DNA from: Rostrohypoxylon terebratum
Lineage: Eukaryota > Ascomycota > Sordariomycetes > Xylariales > Hypoxylaceae
Assembly (NCBI GenBank): GCA_022497145.1
Contig: MU385882.1
Location: 186,001 to 250,000, forward strand
Length of the DNA: 64,000 nt
Direction: 5' to 3'
The stretch's first letter is position 1. Each line of letters opens with the position of its first letter. The notes below the pieces were generated by a model. That model had not been told where the DNA came from, did no database searches, and saw only the letters and a list, made by a program, of their open reading frames with translations. Shown piece after piece: positions 21,929-33,113 of the stretch. A program made the translations under genes and the position numbers.

Positions 21929-22573
21929 AATAATGTGAAGCGGGGACTCGTTGAGGAGAGAACTATACACTAGTCTTACTAGATAATACATAATTCCTAG
22001 CAGTAGGGGATGATTGAGTATCTATCTATCTACTAGGTGGGTATATAAAAATAGCTGGTCATAATCACATCTCAAAGTGCCGTGGGACAAGAGATTTATA
22101 AAGGCGCTATATACACACATACGTTTACAAACACAATAACTTCACATATAAGAAACTTGTCGGAGATTTAGTCATTTAATGTAGATATAATTCAGACAAG
22201 TTAGAACTCTGTGAGTTCGGATGATTTAGTTTTGTTTAGATATCTCACAAATACACTCCATGATTCAGTTGGACTTATTTCAAGAAACTCTCCTTTTAAC
22301 ATAATCTCTAAACACAGCTAAGAATTTCGAGATACTTGATAGATAGGCCATTTACATAGTAATTATAGAGTATTTTAGCCATTTTCGACAATATTTCGTC
22401 AATCCAATTGATGCATCACTCACTAAACTAAACTGTGAAGCCATCGCCACGCACTCTTCGCAATAGTATATAAACATCTCTTCAGTTTTGTAACCATCGT
22501 CCTTCCCACAACCAAGAACATCAAGCATCGACCAAGAAAACACATCTACCCTTTAACTCTTGACTTATTTATC
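21929..22573. other. intergenic with promoter of the 22.6-kb gene
   Basis: This is AT-rich spacer with a CTACTAGGTGGGTA motif at about 22030. A TATA element precedes the next gene. No RNA or protein gene is seen. Confidence 0.4.
22467..22474 (+). promoter_or_regulatory. TATA box of the orphan gene at 22574
   Basis: TATATAAA lies 107 bases upstream of the ATG at 22574 and is followed by a pyrimidine-rich leader. This is inferred from sequence only. Confidence 0.4.
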
Positions 22574-23515
22574 ATGTCTTCGATGGCTTTCCAGAGCCAA
22601 AACGACATCGCCCTGGCCATCCGCACATCCGCCTCCCAGAACGCCCAGGAACCCGACGACAAGATGGACATCGACTCAGAACACGCCTCCCCCTCCTCGT
22701 CCTCCAGCACGGCATGCACCAGCGACAAGGCCCCATCCAGCGAGGAAACACTAGTCGAGCAACTCGAACGCACGCCCTCCCCCTCGATCGACCCAGAGGA
22801 CTACGCGACGTGGGGCCGTGAGCACTTCGGGGAGGAATGGTACCGGCGCCGCAACGAGATGCTGAGCGAGCGGAACATATTCCTAAGCCCGGACCCGGTG
22901 TACAAGCAGCGGCAGAGCGCGCTGCGGATGCTGGAGCGCGACGTCGAGGGCCGCACGTTCATGCTGCCGCACGGCATGGACGGGAAGCCCTCGCCTCCGG
23001 TCTCGCCGCCCTCGACCCCAACGACGGTGGTGGGCACCGCTTACGCCCACGACTACTCCTCGCTCTTCGGCTCCGCGCCCCCGTCCTCGCAACCCGTACC
23101 CTCTTCGTCACAGCCCGTACCCTCTTCTTCGCAACAGCCCGTGCCCTCCTCGCAACCGGACATGAGCGACCCGTGGGGCCGTCTGGAGTACTACCGCCGC
23201 CGGCACAAATGGGACGACCTGGAGTACCACATCGAGATAGTGCTCCTCGAAGAAGCTTTGATCGACCAAGCGCGGAGCCAGCGGGAAGACAAGCTGGGCA
23301 ACCAGCGCCTGGAAGACGAGCTCGAGGCCATGCACGACCTGCAGAAGACGTCGCCGGGGTACCGGCGACAGCGGCGGTGCTTCGAGATGCGTACCTTGGG
23401 GTGGTCGGACGAGAATGAGAAGGAGGAGGAGGACCCGCCGCCGAGCCGGGAGAGTGATTCCGACTCCATTTTTGGGTACGGGGAGGATAGCAGTGATGAG
23501 GATGTGATTTCCTGA
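22574..23515 (+). CDS. hypothetical acidic, low-complexity protein (313 aa)
   Basis: An intronless frame with an ATG at 22574, a strong preference for C or G at third positions and a clear TATA box. No family is recognised. Residues 1-75 are Ser/Asp-rich. Around 76-140 there is a compact segment (WGREHFGEEWYRRRNEML, then LRMLERDVEGRTFMLPHG). Three imperfect copies of SSQPVPSS follow at about 172-195, then a charged helical segment (WGRLEYYRRRHKWDDLEYHIE...LEDELEAMHDLQ), and the end is Ser/Glu/Asp-rich. There is no signal peptide or membrane helix. The composition fits a nuclear or cytosolic protein, but nothing specific supports a role. The high GC and coding bias make it more likely real than chance. 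Confidence 0.6.
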   Translation: MSSMAFQSQNDIALAIRTSASQNAQEPDDKMDIDSEHASPSSSSSTACTSDKAPSSEETLVEQLERTPSPSIDPEDYATWGREHFGEEWYRRRNEMLSERNIFLSPDPVYKQRQSALRMLERDVEGRTFMLPHGMDGKPSPPVSPPSTPTTVVGTAYAHDYSSLFGSAPPSSQPVPSSSQPVPSSSQQPVPSSQPDMSDPWGRLEYYRRRHKWDDLEYHIEIVLLEEALIDQARSQREDKLGNQRLEDELEAMHDLQKTSPGYRRQRRCFEMRTLGWSDENEKEEEDPPPSRESDSDSIFGYGEDSSDEDVIS

Positions 23516-24117
23516 TTTCTTAATTTAGGGGCTGGCGCAATAGAATAGAGGAATTTTGGAATGCAGACTGTCTGATTAGTACCTACCTTAGATAGCGTAC
23601 AGCTGGGTAATACTACCTAATTGAATTGGTTTTTATACGTAAAAGCATCGTGAATGTATAACAAAAGACATTCTAAATGAGATATATACACTGAAGAATT
23701 GAAAAAATTGTCATTGAAGATGAGGCGTCCACTTTTATACGCATTCCTATCGTAGTGACTCAAGAATTGCTCACTATGCCGTGACTCAATTCAGGGGTCA
23801 CTCCTATTCCAGTACTGCGGACAAGGTACCACGACTTCACACCAATTCACAATTCGTCACCAACAACTTTACAAACTTCGTAACCAAACAAAACACCAAA
23901 AACGCACAAATGCTTTATCGCCACATTATCTTTACTTTATCTATTAATTCATAGTACCACCTACCCTAACGTACCTAGTAGTAACGTAACCTACCTACCC
24001 CTCCGAAACCCCGTCATTCCCAGGCGTCATTAGGTGCGACGTAAGACCCATAGCCAGCTCAGCATTATACATACCACCAAGCCCAAGCCCAAGCCCAAGT
24101 CATCAGGACCCAGCACC
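23516..24117. other. intergenic between convergent genes
   Basis: AT-rich 3' flanks with an ACCTACCTTAG-type motif at about 23580 and a TACCTAGTAG motif at about 23970. No gene is seen. Confidence 0.4.
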
Positions 24118-26271
24118 TCAAGACCCCGGCCTACTAGGCAGCGGCCTAGGCCCCACGATCTGCCGTCTACCAGCACCGATCCCCGCACCACCTTTATTCT
24201 GGCTATCGCCGCCCGTATACCCGCTCCACTGGCTAACATCCCACCGGCCCCCGACGCCCCCTCCGATCCCGTCCACGCCGTCCCCTGACCTAACCGCCTT
24301 TGCTGTTTCCTGCTGCGCCTCTTCCCACTCGCGCTGTCTCTGGCGCTCCATCTCCATCTCCCTCTCGAGGAGGGACTTGCCCGCCCACCCGGCGGCCTTG
24401 GTCTTGGCCTGCGACTCCGCTCTCCTGCGGTCCTCCGCGTCGCGCTCGGCGGTAGCGTCTAGCTCGCGGGAGTACGTCTGGTAAGACGGGGGCGGGGCCG
24501 GTGCCGGGTTGGATGCGAGGAAGCGGTCCGTGCGGCTGTTTCCGTTGGGGTTTGCGGAGGGGACGGGGAGGGGTCTGGACGAGGGACTAGGGCCTGGGCT
24601 TCCGGTCACCGGTTTCTTAACCCGGTCCGGAATGGGGAGAGGCCTATTCTCGCCAGTTCGTTGGGGTTTGACGGGTAGAGGAGGCAATGCTTCTCCTGTG
24701 CGGTGCGTCTTTACTGGTCCTTGCACTGGCCCCGCTATGGGTACAGGCACAGGAAGGGGGCGCGGGGGAGGTGGAGGCGCGATTTCTTGCGCTTGCTCCT
24801 GTTCCCGCTCCTGCTCTCGTTGCCGGTTCCACTGAGTGCTTAAAAACTGACGCTCGTCCTTGGGTCGCCATGAGTCTTGCCTGCTAGGCGGTCTCTCTGG
24901 CTTTCCCGGTCGGCTGCGAGACCGCGCTCGGTTATGCGACCGTCGTTGTCGCTCTTCCTCGTATTCTTGTTCGCGTTGTCTCGCTAATTCCAATTCTTGT
25001 TCTAATTGTTTGATGCGGTCAGTATACCCGCCATTTCCACTTTTCTGAGGCGCAATACCCTGCTCGGCTTGGTACTGGCTAAGGAATTGTCCTTGCAACC
25101 TCGGGGACCGTGCAAGACGGCGTTCTTCAGCTAGTCTTGCTTCGGCTTCTTCCTCTTCCCTTCGACGTTTCTCTTCTGTTATTTTCCATTGACGTTCTTC
25201 TTCTTTCCATCGGCGTTTCTCCTCGTCTGCTTTACGCTTTTCTTCCGCTCGTAATCGCTTCGTTTCTTCTTCCCATTTACGAGTCTCTTCTAATCGTGCC
25301 CGTTCCTCTTCAGCCTCTAACTCCGCTTTACGGATGCGTTCTTCCTCCTCTGCCTGTAATCTCTGTCGTTCGGCCTCGGCTTCCTGTTCCTTGCGCTTAC
25401 GCTCCTTGTCGGCGAAGCTGGGGACCTGAGGACTAGCGGTAGTGATCTGACGTCGGCCTCCAAACGATATACCTAGGTTTCCCTGACTTGCTCCACCCAT
25501 GTATCCGTATTGAGCAATGTTCCATGCGGGGCTTGTAACACCCTCATGGTCTCTTTTGCTCCAGCTCGACACGTTCGGCGATCCTACTCGCTCGCTGGTG
25601 GACGTCGGACTCTTGGTAGGGCTCCACCGCCCAGAGCCCGAATCCCCGGTTCTGGAAGGAAGCATAGCCGAACGCGAACTGACTGTCGGTGAACTATTGC
25701 TCACATTCGACATGCCCCGGTTTCTAGGTGTCGTCGGGCCTGTGCTCTGTGGGCTCATAGCGGATCCTCTTGCTTTGGGTCCGATAGGCGAAGGAAATGC
25801 GGCGGAGTTGACAGAATGCGCGGCGCGGGAGAAGGCGCCGAGGCATTGAAGAACTTGTGCGGGATCTTTTCGCTCGTATAAGTCGACGGTGAGAAACATA
25901 TCGTGATCTTGTAGATTTAAGGGCGGAGATTGGCAGGCGCGGAGAAAATGGGAGATATTTTCCATCTGGATGAATGGCATCGCTGACGTCTTGAATTTGA
26001 CGCCAGGTGGGCCAACCGCCAAGTTGATAAGCCTATAGCAATAGTAAGGTTAGCTAACCCACAATGTCGCGTGTCGATTTCCAATGGCTTGTGCTTGTGC
26101 ATACTTGCATAGGGCGACGCCATCTTTGAGTCCATCGAGAAGATCATTAGATGGTAGCCTAGTTCCTAGGACGCCTTCGATCCACGAGCGGGCTTCGTTT
26201 GCAGCAGCTGGTGTGTATTTTTCAAGGCGCAATTTGCGTAAGTCCTTGTCCAAGGACGTTACCGATGCCAT
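24118..26271 (-). CDS. calponin-homology (CH) domain protein with coiled coil and Pro-rich tail (693 aa)
   Basis: Exon 1 is 26105-26271 and exon 2 is 24118-26032 with a 72-bp phase-2 intron (GTATGC...TAG). Splicing joins DGLKDGVALCK to LINLAVGPPGVKFK, inside a type-3 CH domain at about residues 10-125 (SWIEGVLG, LKDGVALCKLIN, FIQMENISHFLRACQ, DLYERKDPAQVLQCL). This is the transgelin/Scp1/Stg1 type, which bundles actin filaments. From about 240 to 420 the chain is a Glu/Arg/Lys-rich coiled coil, followed by Pro/Arg-rich segments with many PLPxP sites that could bind SH3 domains. Yeast Scp1 is only about 200 residues, so this is a long filamentous-fungal form. The ATG at 26271 begins ASVTSLDKDLRKLRLEKYTP, the usual opening; another ATG lies six bases upstream. 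Confidence 0.85.
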
Positions 26272-27328
26272 GATCATACGTTATATTCGTACCAGTCGAA
26301 CGCGCGACTGGTGTATGTATGTATCGAATTGCTGACCCGTTCGGTCTCACGGACCAATGCCGATGATTATATAGGAACAAGGTGGGCGGCACCCGGTGTG
26401 TGTGTTTTGGTGGTTCGGAAGTAATTCGTACAGTAGGTTGCGTGTAATTCGCGCTGGAGATTTGTAGATCGGAGATTTGTTGGATCAAGTCGGATCTGTT
26501 GGAACTATTGGAACTGTTGGCTGGAATGAAGTGTGAGTGGGATTAGATGAGGCGACGTCACTGGTGAGAGTATTGGTATGCGAGCAAAGAGGCGGATCTC
26601 CCAGCGAGGAATAATATGGGGAGTCTTGGAACTTCGAATAATGAACAACGATGCGATGCGCGATGCTTAATCCTATGGAGCAATAGGAATTAATTTGCTA
26701 ATTTGCTAATAGATTCAGCGAAAATACAAAACTAGGTAACTAAGCCTTAAAGAAGCAAAGAAGCAAAAGAAACGCGACGCAGCACGCAGTCAGAAGTCTA
26801 GGACCTAGGTATGAATTGTACAAGATTAAGGAATAGTAAAATTGTTTAATGTTTCTTCATTCTTCGAAACACAAGAAACAGAACCTGAATTGAACCTGGA
26901 ACAGCGCTGGAGCAGACAAGGGCCACCCCCACCACCGTAATGCCCGTTAGAACCTTATGGTGGAATATTAGTGGGATAGTGGAAGAAGAGTCGCCCTGAT
27001 TGGGCTTATGGACAGTAACCAGTATAAATATAAATTGGAAGGGAATAGCATGGGGCTTGCGTGTCCTGCAATCCGTATGTGGCGTAGTGATCTATACAAC
27101 GAGAAGGCAGAGAATGTAACCAAACGATAAGAATGGTGGCGGTGCATCTTATCACATCTAATCCCTCCAATCGCATCCACCTTAATAATTCTGACGTCTA
27201 TTACTGCGACTTTCACCTTCGCAACCCTGTGAACTTTGCATGCCATACCCAGCCATGCCCTTAACCCCTAACCAATCCACATACACCCACGTTCTCCCGA
27301 TTATGTGTGTATTAGCACGCTCGTCACG
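26272..27328. other. divergent promoter region, CH gene (-) and complex I gene (+)
   Basis: About 1 kb without a convincing frame. It includes short direct repeats near 26699-26710 (AATTTGCTAATTTGC) and a GACCTAGGTATG motif near 26811. Confidence 0.4.
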
Positions 27329-28081
27329 ATGTCTACGGCAAAGCCAATAGGCCCTATAAGAAAAGCTTGGTATCAGTGGAAGTCTATACGGTTTCCGTGG
27401 AGGAAACGCTATCTCGTCGGTAAGCTCATCATGTACTGCTATATTCACATGATCCTGGCCTCTCACCCCCCTTTCATCTCATCTTATCTTATGCACACTC
27501 ACTCAATCTATACACAATCAAACACAAAGCAACCCATTCCAACTCACACGAAATTAACTAACATATATATCTTAGGCCTCGACCTCCAAGGCAACACGTA
27601 CTGGGAATTCCGCCTAACCCGCGGGGACCCCTCGCATCCGGACTCGCGCTTCCGCCGCATAGCCCAGTACCCGCGGTCCACGCACTTCAGCGAGGTCAAG
27701 GTATCCCCGCAGTGGCACCAATGGCTACGGTACCAGCGCCGGGACGCCCCGACGCTAGATGAGCAAGCCCAGGACCTAGTCCGCCGCGAGCAGATGAAGA
27801 TTTTAGCCGCCCAGGCCGATGCGCGATGGGAGGCTAAGCCTAGTTATCTCGATGCGCCCGGTGCTCCCGGAAAGGAGAAGGGGCAACCGGTACCTCCGTT
27901 CGACACGGGAAAGAATCAGCCGCAGGAGCAGGCTGCCCGGGAAGCGTCGGCGAGGAGTGAGCAGGAACAAAAGATGGCGCAGCAGAAAGACGATCCCTGG
28001 AAGAGAGCGGCGCGGAGTACCGGGCCCGGCGAGACTTGGCAACCGGAGGCGTGGAATCCGACGTCGGCGAGGAAACGGTGA
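27329..28081 (+). CDS. NDUFA12/NDUFAF2-type complex I protein (198 aa)
   Basis: Exon 1 is 27329-27419 and exon 2 is 27576-28081 with a 156-bp phase-1 intron (GTAAGC...TAG; branch-like CTAAC 16 bases before the acceptor). Spliced, the N-terminal 100 residues read RKAWYQWKSIRFPWRKRYLVG-LDLQGNTYWEF, then RRIAQYPRSTHFSEVKVSPQWHQWLRYQR-DAPT. This is the B17.2/NDUFA12 family fold. The extended, charged C-terminal tail (about 75 residues, Gln/Glu/Arg-rich) and lack of the full subunit signature favour the assembly-factor branch (NDUFAF2/mimitin, B17.2L), which acts late in building mitochondrial NADH:ubiquinone oxidoreductase. The ATG at 27329 gives the family N-terminus; the frame is open from 27305. 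Confidence 0.82.
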   Translation: MSTAKPIGPIRKAWYQWKSIRFPWRKRYLVGKLIMYCYIHMILASHPPFISSYLMHTHSIYTQSNTKQPIPTHTKLTNIYILGLDLQGNTYWEFRLTRGDPSHPDSRFRRIAQYPRSTHFSEVKVSPQWHQWLRYQRRDAPTLDEQAQDLVRREQMKILAAQADARWEAKPSYLDAPGAPGKEKGQPVPPFDTGKNQPQEQAAREASARSEQEQKMAQQKDDPWKRAARSTGPGETWQPEAWNPTSARKR

Positions 28082-28309
28082 GGCGACCGCGGTCAATGCG
28101 GTATTGTATTATTGTGTACAGCAAGTGTATAGCATTACGTCGTATGAACAGTATGAGCAGCAAAAGGTAAACAGCATGGGAAAACACGATAGATGCATTG
28201 GTAGTCCACCGGTTCGGCTACTGTTACGCCAACAAAATGATCAGGTAGACAATACTCATCTCGACTTTGACTCTACCCCTCGATATACCCGTGATACTGA
28301 TCAACAGCC

Positions 28310-30505
28310 TTACATACGTTTTTTCCGCGGAGAGCTCGAACACTCGGGACACAGCCATTTGCCCTTCGGCTTCAACTTGATACCAATGCATTTCCAGTGA
28401 AACCATTCGTATGGGCAGGTATTATTGTCGCAGGCAATCATATTACCCGACTCCTTGCGCCTACACAAACAATATGGCTTCTCGTCTTCTGATTTGCTTT
28501 CTTCTTCGATCCCATCCATGGCCGACATGAAGGTTACCTCGATCTCATCTGCGAATGATCAGTATGGTTACAACCGAAAAATAATAATTAAATACTGACC
28601 TTCAGTTTCATCCTCGTCCATAGGATCAACTTTAGACAAATCGGCATCCTCGCCGCCCGCGTCGATGAGATCAACTAGTGCAAGCAGTCTCTTCCCGGAC
28701 ATTTTTAACACAACGTGAGCTTCTGATTCTGCTTCCGCGGCTTCTGCAGCTTCAGTGCTCATTCGACCACGGGCCGAAGTCTTCTTTTTCTTGACTTTGG
28801 CATCCCTAGCGGCGATTCCCTTTTCGGTGGCTGACCTGAGTTTTTCACTAAACTGCTGGCTCCCCTCACACCACACAATCTGAAGCAGATTCTCCAGGAG
28901 CACGGAAAACTTCGCATTATCTTCCACGGCAATCGTATTGGCGGGGTAGGGGAGAAAGCAGCGTTCTAGGATCTCGGTCGTGATGCCGTCTGTATCTTGC
29001 CACGAACGATCCACTTTAGCCGGCGATAAGGCCGACGGCGGCATTAAGAGCAACAAGATGCCTTGGAGTGTCGATATCTGTGATTCTAATTCCAAGGCAC
29101 ACGCACAGTGATTGACGAATGCCGTAAAAATAGGAAGTGGTAAAGACTTCACTGTAGTCTCAAAACTCTGATAAAGTTCGGAGAGGTCCAGTGGGGGTCT
29201 TGAAAGGTAGTGACATAAATAGGACAACTAGATGGGTCAGTTCTAAGGCCATTCGGTAGACTTTTAGAATTCTTCAACTAACCAGAGAGAAAAGACGCTG
29301 TCGTAAGGGAATAGATTCCACATAGGCGGGTTCCAGTGCTTGAAAATCCGGATCACCTAGCCCCGAATGCTTTCTGCGCTTCTGTGGTGTCGGGGGTTCT
29401 GATGTCTGGGAAGAGGACACGGAGTCATCGTCCATGTAGCCGCCGAAATTTCCCTTGTCGATATTAACCGCCTCACGTTTTCTCTTCTTCGCGACGCTCT
29501 TAGGGTTCTCCTTGTGCTCTTTTTGCCAGATTTCCTGAAAACGGGCACTCGCGGAAGCGCTGCCGTCGGCGAAAATGGCATCCATGATCCACTTCAAACC
29601 TCCTCCAGCACCACGACCGGAACGTTGGGTAACGTAAGAAGCAAGAATCGAGTCAGACAGCATAGGGCAATCTGAGCGGCCACTTTCCTCGTCCAACTTT
29701 TGTCTCTCGTGTAGATCTTGCTCTAACACGTCCAGCATGAACTCAAGCCAGTGTTTCCAATGCCGCCATCGATTTGGGTAGAGGACGCTGCAGTTAAAGG
29801 CCCACCCGACGACGCGGAAGAAGTCCTGTCCTCGGCGCCATAGTCCATCTTGGTGGTATCCACGCTTTAGCTGCGCGTAACTTCCGTCACCATCATCTTC
29901 AGCTCCGAAATCAGGATCATCGCTATAGTATGCGTCTGGGGTGTCGTGGCGGGAGGTATTGAAGAAGCGAAAGGCCTCCTTAAAGCCACTGTTTATGGGA
30001 CCGAAGCGAGAGAGTAGACAACGTAAATAGACGAGCGACTCGACGGAGACTTCAGCCCAACCTTCTTCCCTAGGTCTAGTAGTAAACTTCGGGTGTATGA
30101 TTGCTGTGTTGAGAAGTGAAAGCTGGCTGGGAGGGGGGCAGTAGTTGGGTTTATCTGGGCCACCACGGTTTGACGATAAGAGGCTATTTAGGAGGTTTAG
30201 AGTAATTAAGTCTTAAGACATATTAGCGATTATTTTTTATCTCAACGTGTCACATCAACAAGCAATAAGGAAAAAACCATACACAAGTTCTCTTCCAGAT
30301 AGATCTGACAGTGTTGTTTTAATTCAGGGGGTAATTGGCTGGCCTTGCTATATATCTTGTTGACGGTCTCTTCGGCCTCGATGGTCGGGCTGCTAACGTC
30401 GGTGGCGGCACCGCTCAAATATTTGAATGGAGACTCGGTAGCAGTCGCAAAGGAATCCGGCGACGATAACAGTGACGAAACTGATGGCTGCTTGGTTGGG
30501 GGCAT
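28310..30505 (-). CDS. PHD-finger protein with uncharacterised N-terminal region (672 aa)
   Basis: Four exons, 30283-30505, 29283-30211, 28600-29227 and 28310-28548, have introns of 71, 55 and 51 bp. All are GT-AG and all restore frame (phases 1, 0, 1), so the PHD exon and the long upstream exons form one gene. The C-terminal 53 residues are an ING-like PHD finger (CLCRRKESGNMIACDN-CPYEWFHWKCIG-PKGKWLCPEC) with the full C4HC3 set, a fold that reads methylated histone H3K4. The upstream 600 residues are mainly helical, with a WAEVSVESLVYLR block, a conserved-looking WRRGQDFFRVVGWAFNC segment, a Lys-rich KKRKRE stretch that could be a nuclear signal, and an acidic linker before the PHD. I do not recognise a family for that part. 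A chromatin role is inferred from the PHD only. Confidence 0.8.
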
Positions 30506-31309
30506 CGTGATCGGACTCGGAATCGTGCCTAGAGCTTGACGCGCAAGGACGTAAAGGACGCGACAGAGAACCCTGGCTATTTTAATTGAAATCTTTCTAG
30601 GGTTGCGGGTAAATTTAGTGGAATTGGCGAATTGGCGGGGGTAGTTGCTAGCGCCGTGGGGGGACGTTAGGTAAGTGGTACCCAACCCTGGTACCCAACT
30701 GCTACTATGTAGTATGTAGTGTAGTATTAATAGCGGTAGTTGCGATGAGTGACCTTGGGCAATGGTCTTTAGCGCTTAAAAACGACTCGAAACAAAGTTA
30801 GGTGCGTAAATTAATTTTAGCACGTCATGAACAAAATAAAACCTACATCAGGTAAGTCGATGCGCCTTTGCTGGTAAATTGATTGACACAGGTCATATCA
30901 TGGATTCGGTTACTATTTTCAAGTCGCTGATAATAAACGAAGTGCCCTAAAACTATTCCTATTGGATTCCTCCAGGTATTTCCCGGGCTAGCTAGAATTG
31001 TTAGTAGGTGCTCTTGCTGGCAGCTTCCTTCTGTTGTTACGTCACCATCAAATGTTTCAAATGCCCTCATCGTGTAGAGGGGTAGTTAATTGGCATCAAA
31101 AACATCAGACAATTATCACGTTCGAACGTTCGAAAAATCAGATGTATGTTCATTTCATTTGCGCGCAATTACTATGGATAGTGAGCGTGGCGCATCATCA
31201 GTAGTAAATACCAGACAACGTCCAGATGTCGATCCAGCTTATCCCATCATGCCTCATCAGACTCGAGATAAGCACTTATCGACTAAGGGCAATTTCCCCC
31301 CTGCCTAAC
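30506..31309. other. spacer between two minus-strand genes
   Basis: This is the promoter side of the PHD gene and the 3' flank of the superoxide dismutase gene. It holds repeated TAGTATGTAGTGTAGTA near 30709-30725 and GAACGTTCGAA near 31120. No gene is seen. Confidence 0.4.
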
Positions 31310-32094
31310 CTACATATGAGCTTTCAGAACCTTGAAGGCGTCGTCTCGGCTTCCAGTGTAGCGCGTCTCAGCAGTCTTCCAGTTGATGATCTTCCAGATG
31401 TTCTCAACATAGGCCGCCTTGCCGTTTAGGTACTGCAGGTAGTAAGCGTGCTCCCACATATCGACGCCGAATAGGGGAGTGTCGCCGACGACAACAGCTT
31501 CCTGGTTTGCCAACGTCACGATACGCAATTGTCCAGTGACGGCTTCCTTGACGAGCCACTATAGTATCAAATGTTAGTTTTCGAAACGAGTCAAGGAACG
31601 AGCCTACTTACGCCCCAGCCGCTACCTTGAATGCCGAGAAGAGCAGCACCGAAGACCTCCTTGAACTTGTCAAAGCTACCCCAGGTAGCCTTGATCGCGC
31701 CAGCAAGCTTAGGGGCAGAATCAAGCTTGGAATCGGGGGAAGACGCAGGTGCCAAGCCCTCCCAGAAGAGAGAGTGGTTGATGTGGCCACCTCCGTTGAA
31801 GCGAATAGCTCCCAGCTGAGCGGCGGCGTCCTGGAGCTTGCCTTCGGAGCTTGCCTTTGCCGACACCTCTAAAGCCTTGTTGAGGTTGGTGATGTAGGTC
31901 TGGTGGTGTTTTTGGTGGTGCAGCTCCATGATCTGCTTGGAGATGCTGGGCTCCAGAGCCTATATCAGTTCCATGGTAGTTAGCAGGGAATACGTCGCTT
32001 TACTCGGGAAGAATAGCCACAGCGTTGCGAGCGGGGTGAGGCTTACATCATAGGCATACGGCAGCGGGGGAAGAGAGTAAGTAGTGACAGACAT
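31310..32094 (-). CDS. sod2: manganese superoxide dismutase without mitochondrial presequence (214 aa)
   Basis: Exons are 32047-32094, 31612-31959 and 31310-31558, with introns of 87 and 53 bp, both phase 0. The enzyme converts superoxide to peroxide and oxygen. The four metal ligands are in place: His 30 in LHHQKHH, His in GGGHINHSLFW, and Asp and His in the signature DMWEHAYY. The Gly-rich GGGH loop and length match Mn/Fe-SOD. The first exon encodes only MSVTTYSLPPLPYAYD, so the mature fold starts at once and no targeting leader is present. This fits a cytosolic MnSOD, as known in some fungi, rather than the mitochondrial form. An upstream exon cannot be fully excluded, but the frame has no plausible leader near the ATG. 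The symbol denotes the family, not the compartment. Confidence 0.9.
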
Positions 32095-33113
32095 TTTGAG
32101 TCGTAACTTGGGGAATGTCCGCTAAGTTGGATCAAGTATTTGTGGCTAGTAGAGAGAATTATTCGCGACCAGGTAGAAGTAGTTGATCCTGGAATAAGTT
32201 GTTTTTGCTGCGTTCCGAACGATTTGTTTTAGGTTCTAACTTGTAAATGAAAAGAATGAGTAGGCAAGGGAGGAGCGGCAGCCTAAGAAGTCGTAGGGCG
32301 GGAACCAGGAAGTGACGTGCTACGTGGAATCCAGCATAGAAGCTTCCTTGATGACAAACACAAGAGAGAAGGTCTCTAAGAGACTCAACGGACCATCAAG
32401 GTTCCCTCCCCTCACCCTCCCCTTCCTTCCCCGCGTCCTTACTTCTTTCACGTGTATTTCATAGGCAGTTGCACTGGATATAAGACATTCATTGCTAGCT
32501 AGACTGTAAAGAGTCTGGGTAGTAATTACCTGGGAGAGGTGTAATGAGTGTACCGCCATTTTCCGGAAGCGGGTCGTGAAACGGCCTCAAAAAGCGCAAA
32601 CTTGCTCACCTTACGTGGGTGTACGTACTAAGTACTCTAACATCTCCATGTACTGTTCTATATAATTTCACCGACGAATTTACCTGGCTAGAACTAATTG
32701 AAGGTAAAGTTATTGACTAAATTATGATTGACGGTAATAGGTGGCGACGTACTTGATTGATCGGTGGAATGTTGAATGTTGGACAGGTACGAACGCTTGG
32801 GATGAAATCGGCACTACTGTATCATAAGCATACACAGAATGGAACCTTGAGGGCCGACATCCTTCAATTCTGTAATGTCATTTTCCCCTTAATCCTTGGC
32901 AAGTCATACTTCTTAAATACCTGTTTGTACCGTTGGAAATATTTATCATCTAAAAACTGAATAGTCGCACCTTTTGAATTTCCCTCCTTCAAATTACTTT
33001 ACCTTCCTTTGCTTGTGACACAGCTGCAGTAATCCGTAATTCCTTGGATAATCCTCGAACTCTCACCTCCTCGCTTTTCCCTTCGATAGATCACATACAT
33101 TAAAAAGGTGATA
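32095..33113. other. divergent spacer, superoxide dismutase (-) and small orphan (+)
   Basis: The left part is the superoxide dismutase promoter region. A 67-codon frame at 32757-32960 has no support. The last 100 bases are pyrimidine-rich, as before a fungal start codon. Confidence 0.4.

Noticed and set aside
22837..23418. 193-codon Arg/Ala-rich frame
   Set aside because: It is an alternative frame of the GC-rich gene at 22574-23515; the composition is that of a GC shadow frame.
27819..28400. 193-codon plus frame overlapping the complex I gene end
   Set aside because: It is an Arg-rich alternative frame of exon 2 of the NDUFAF2-like gene running into the PHD gene 3' side.
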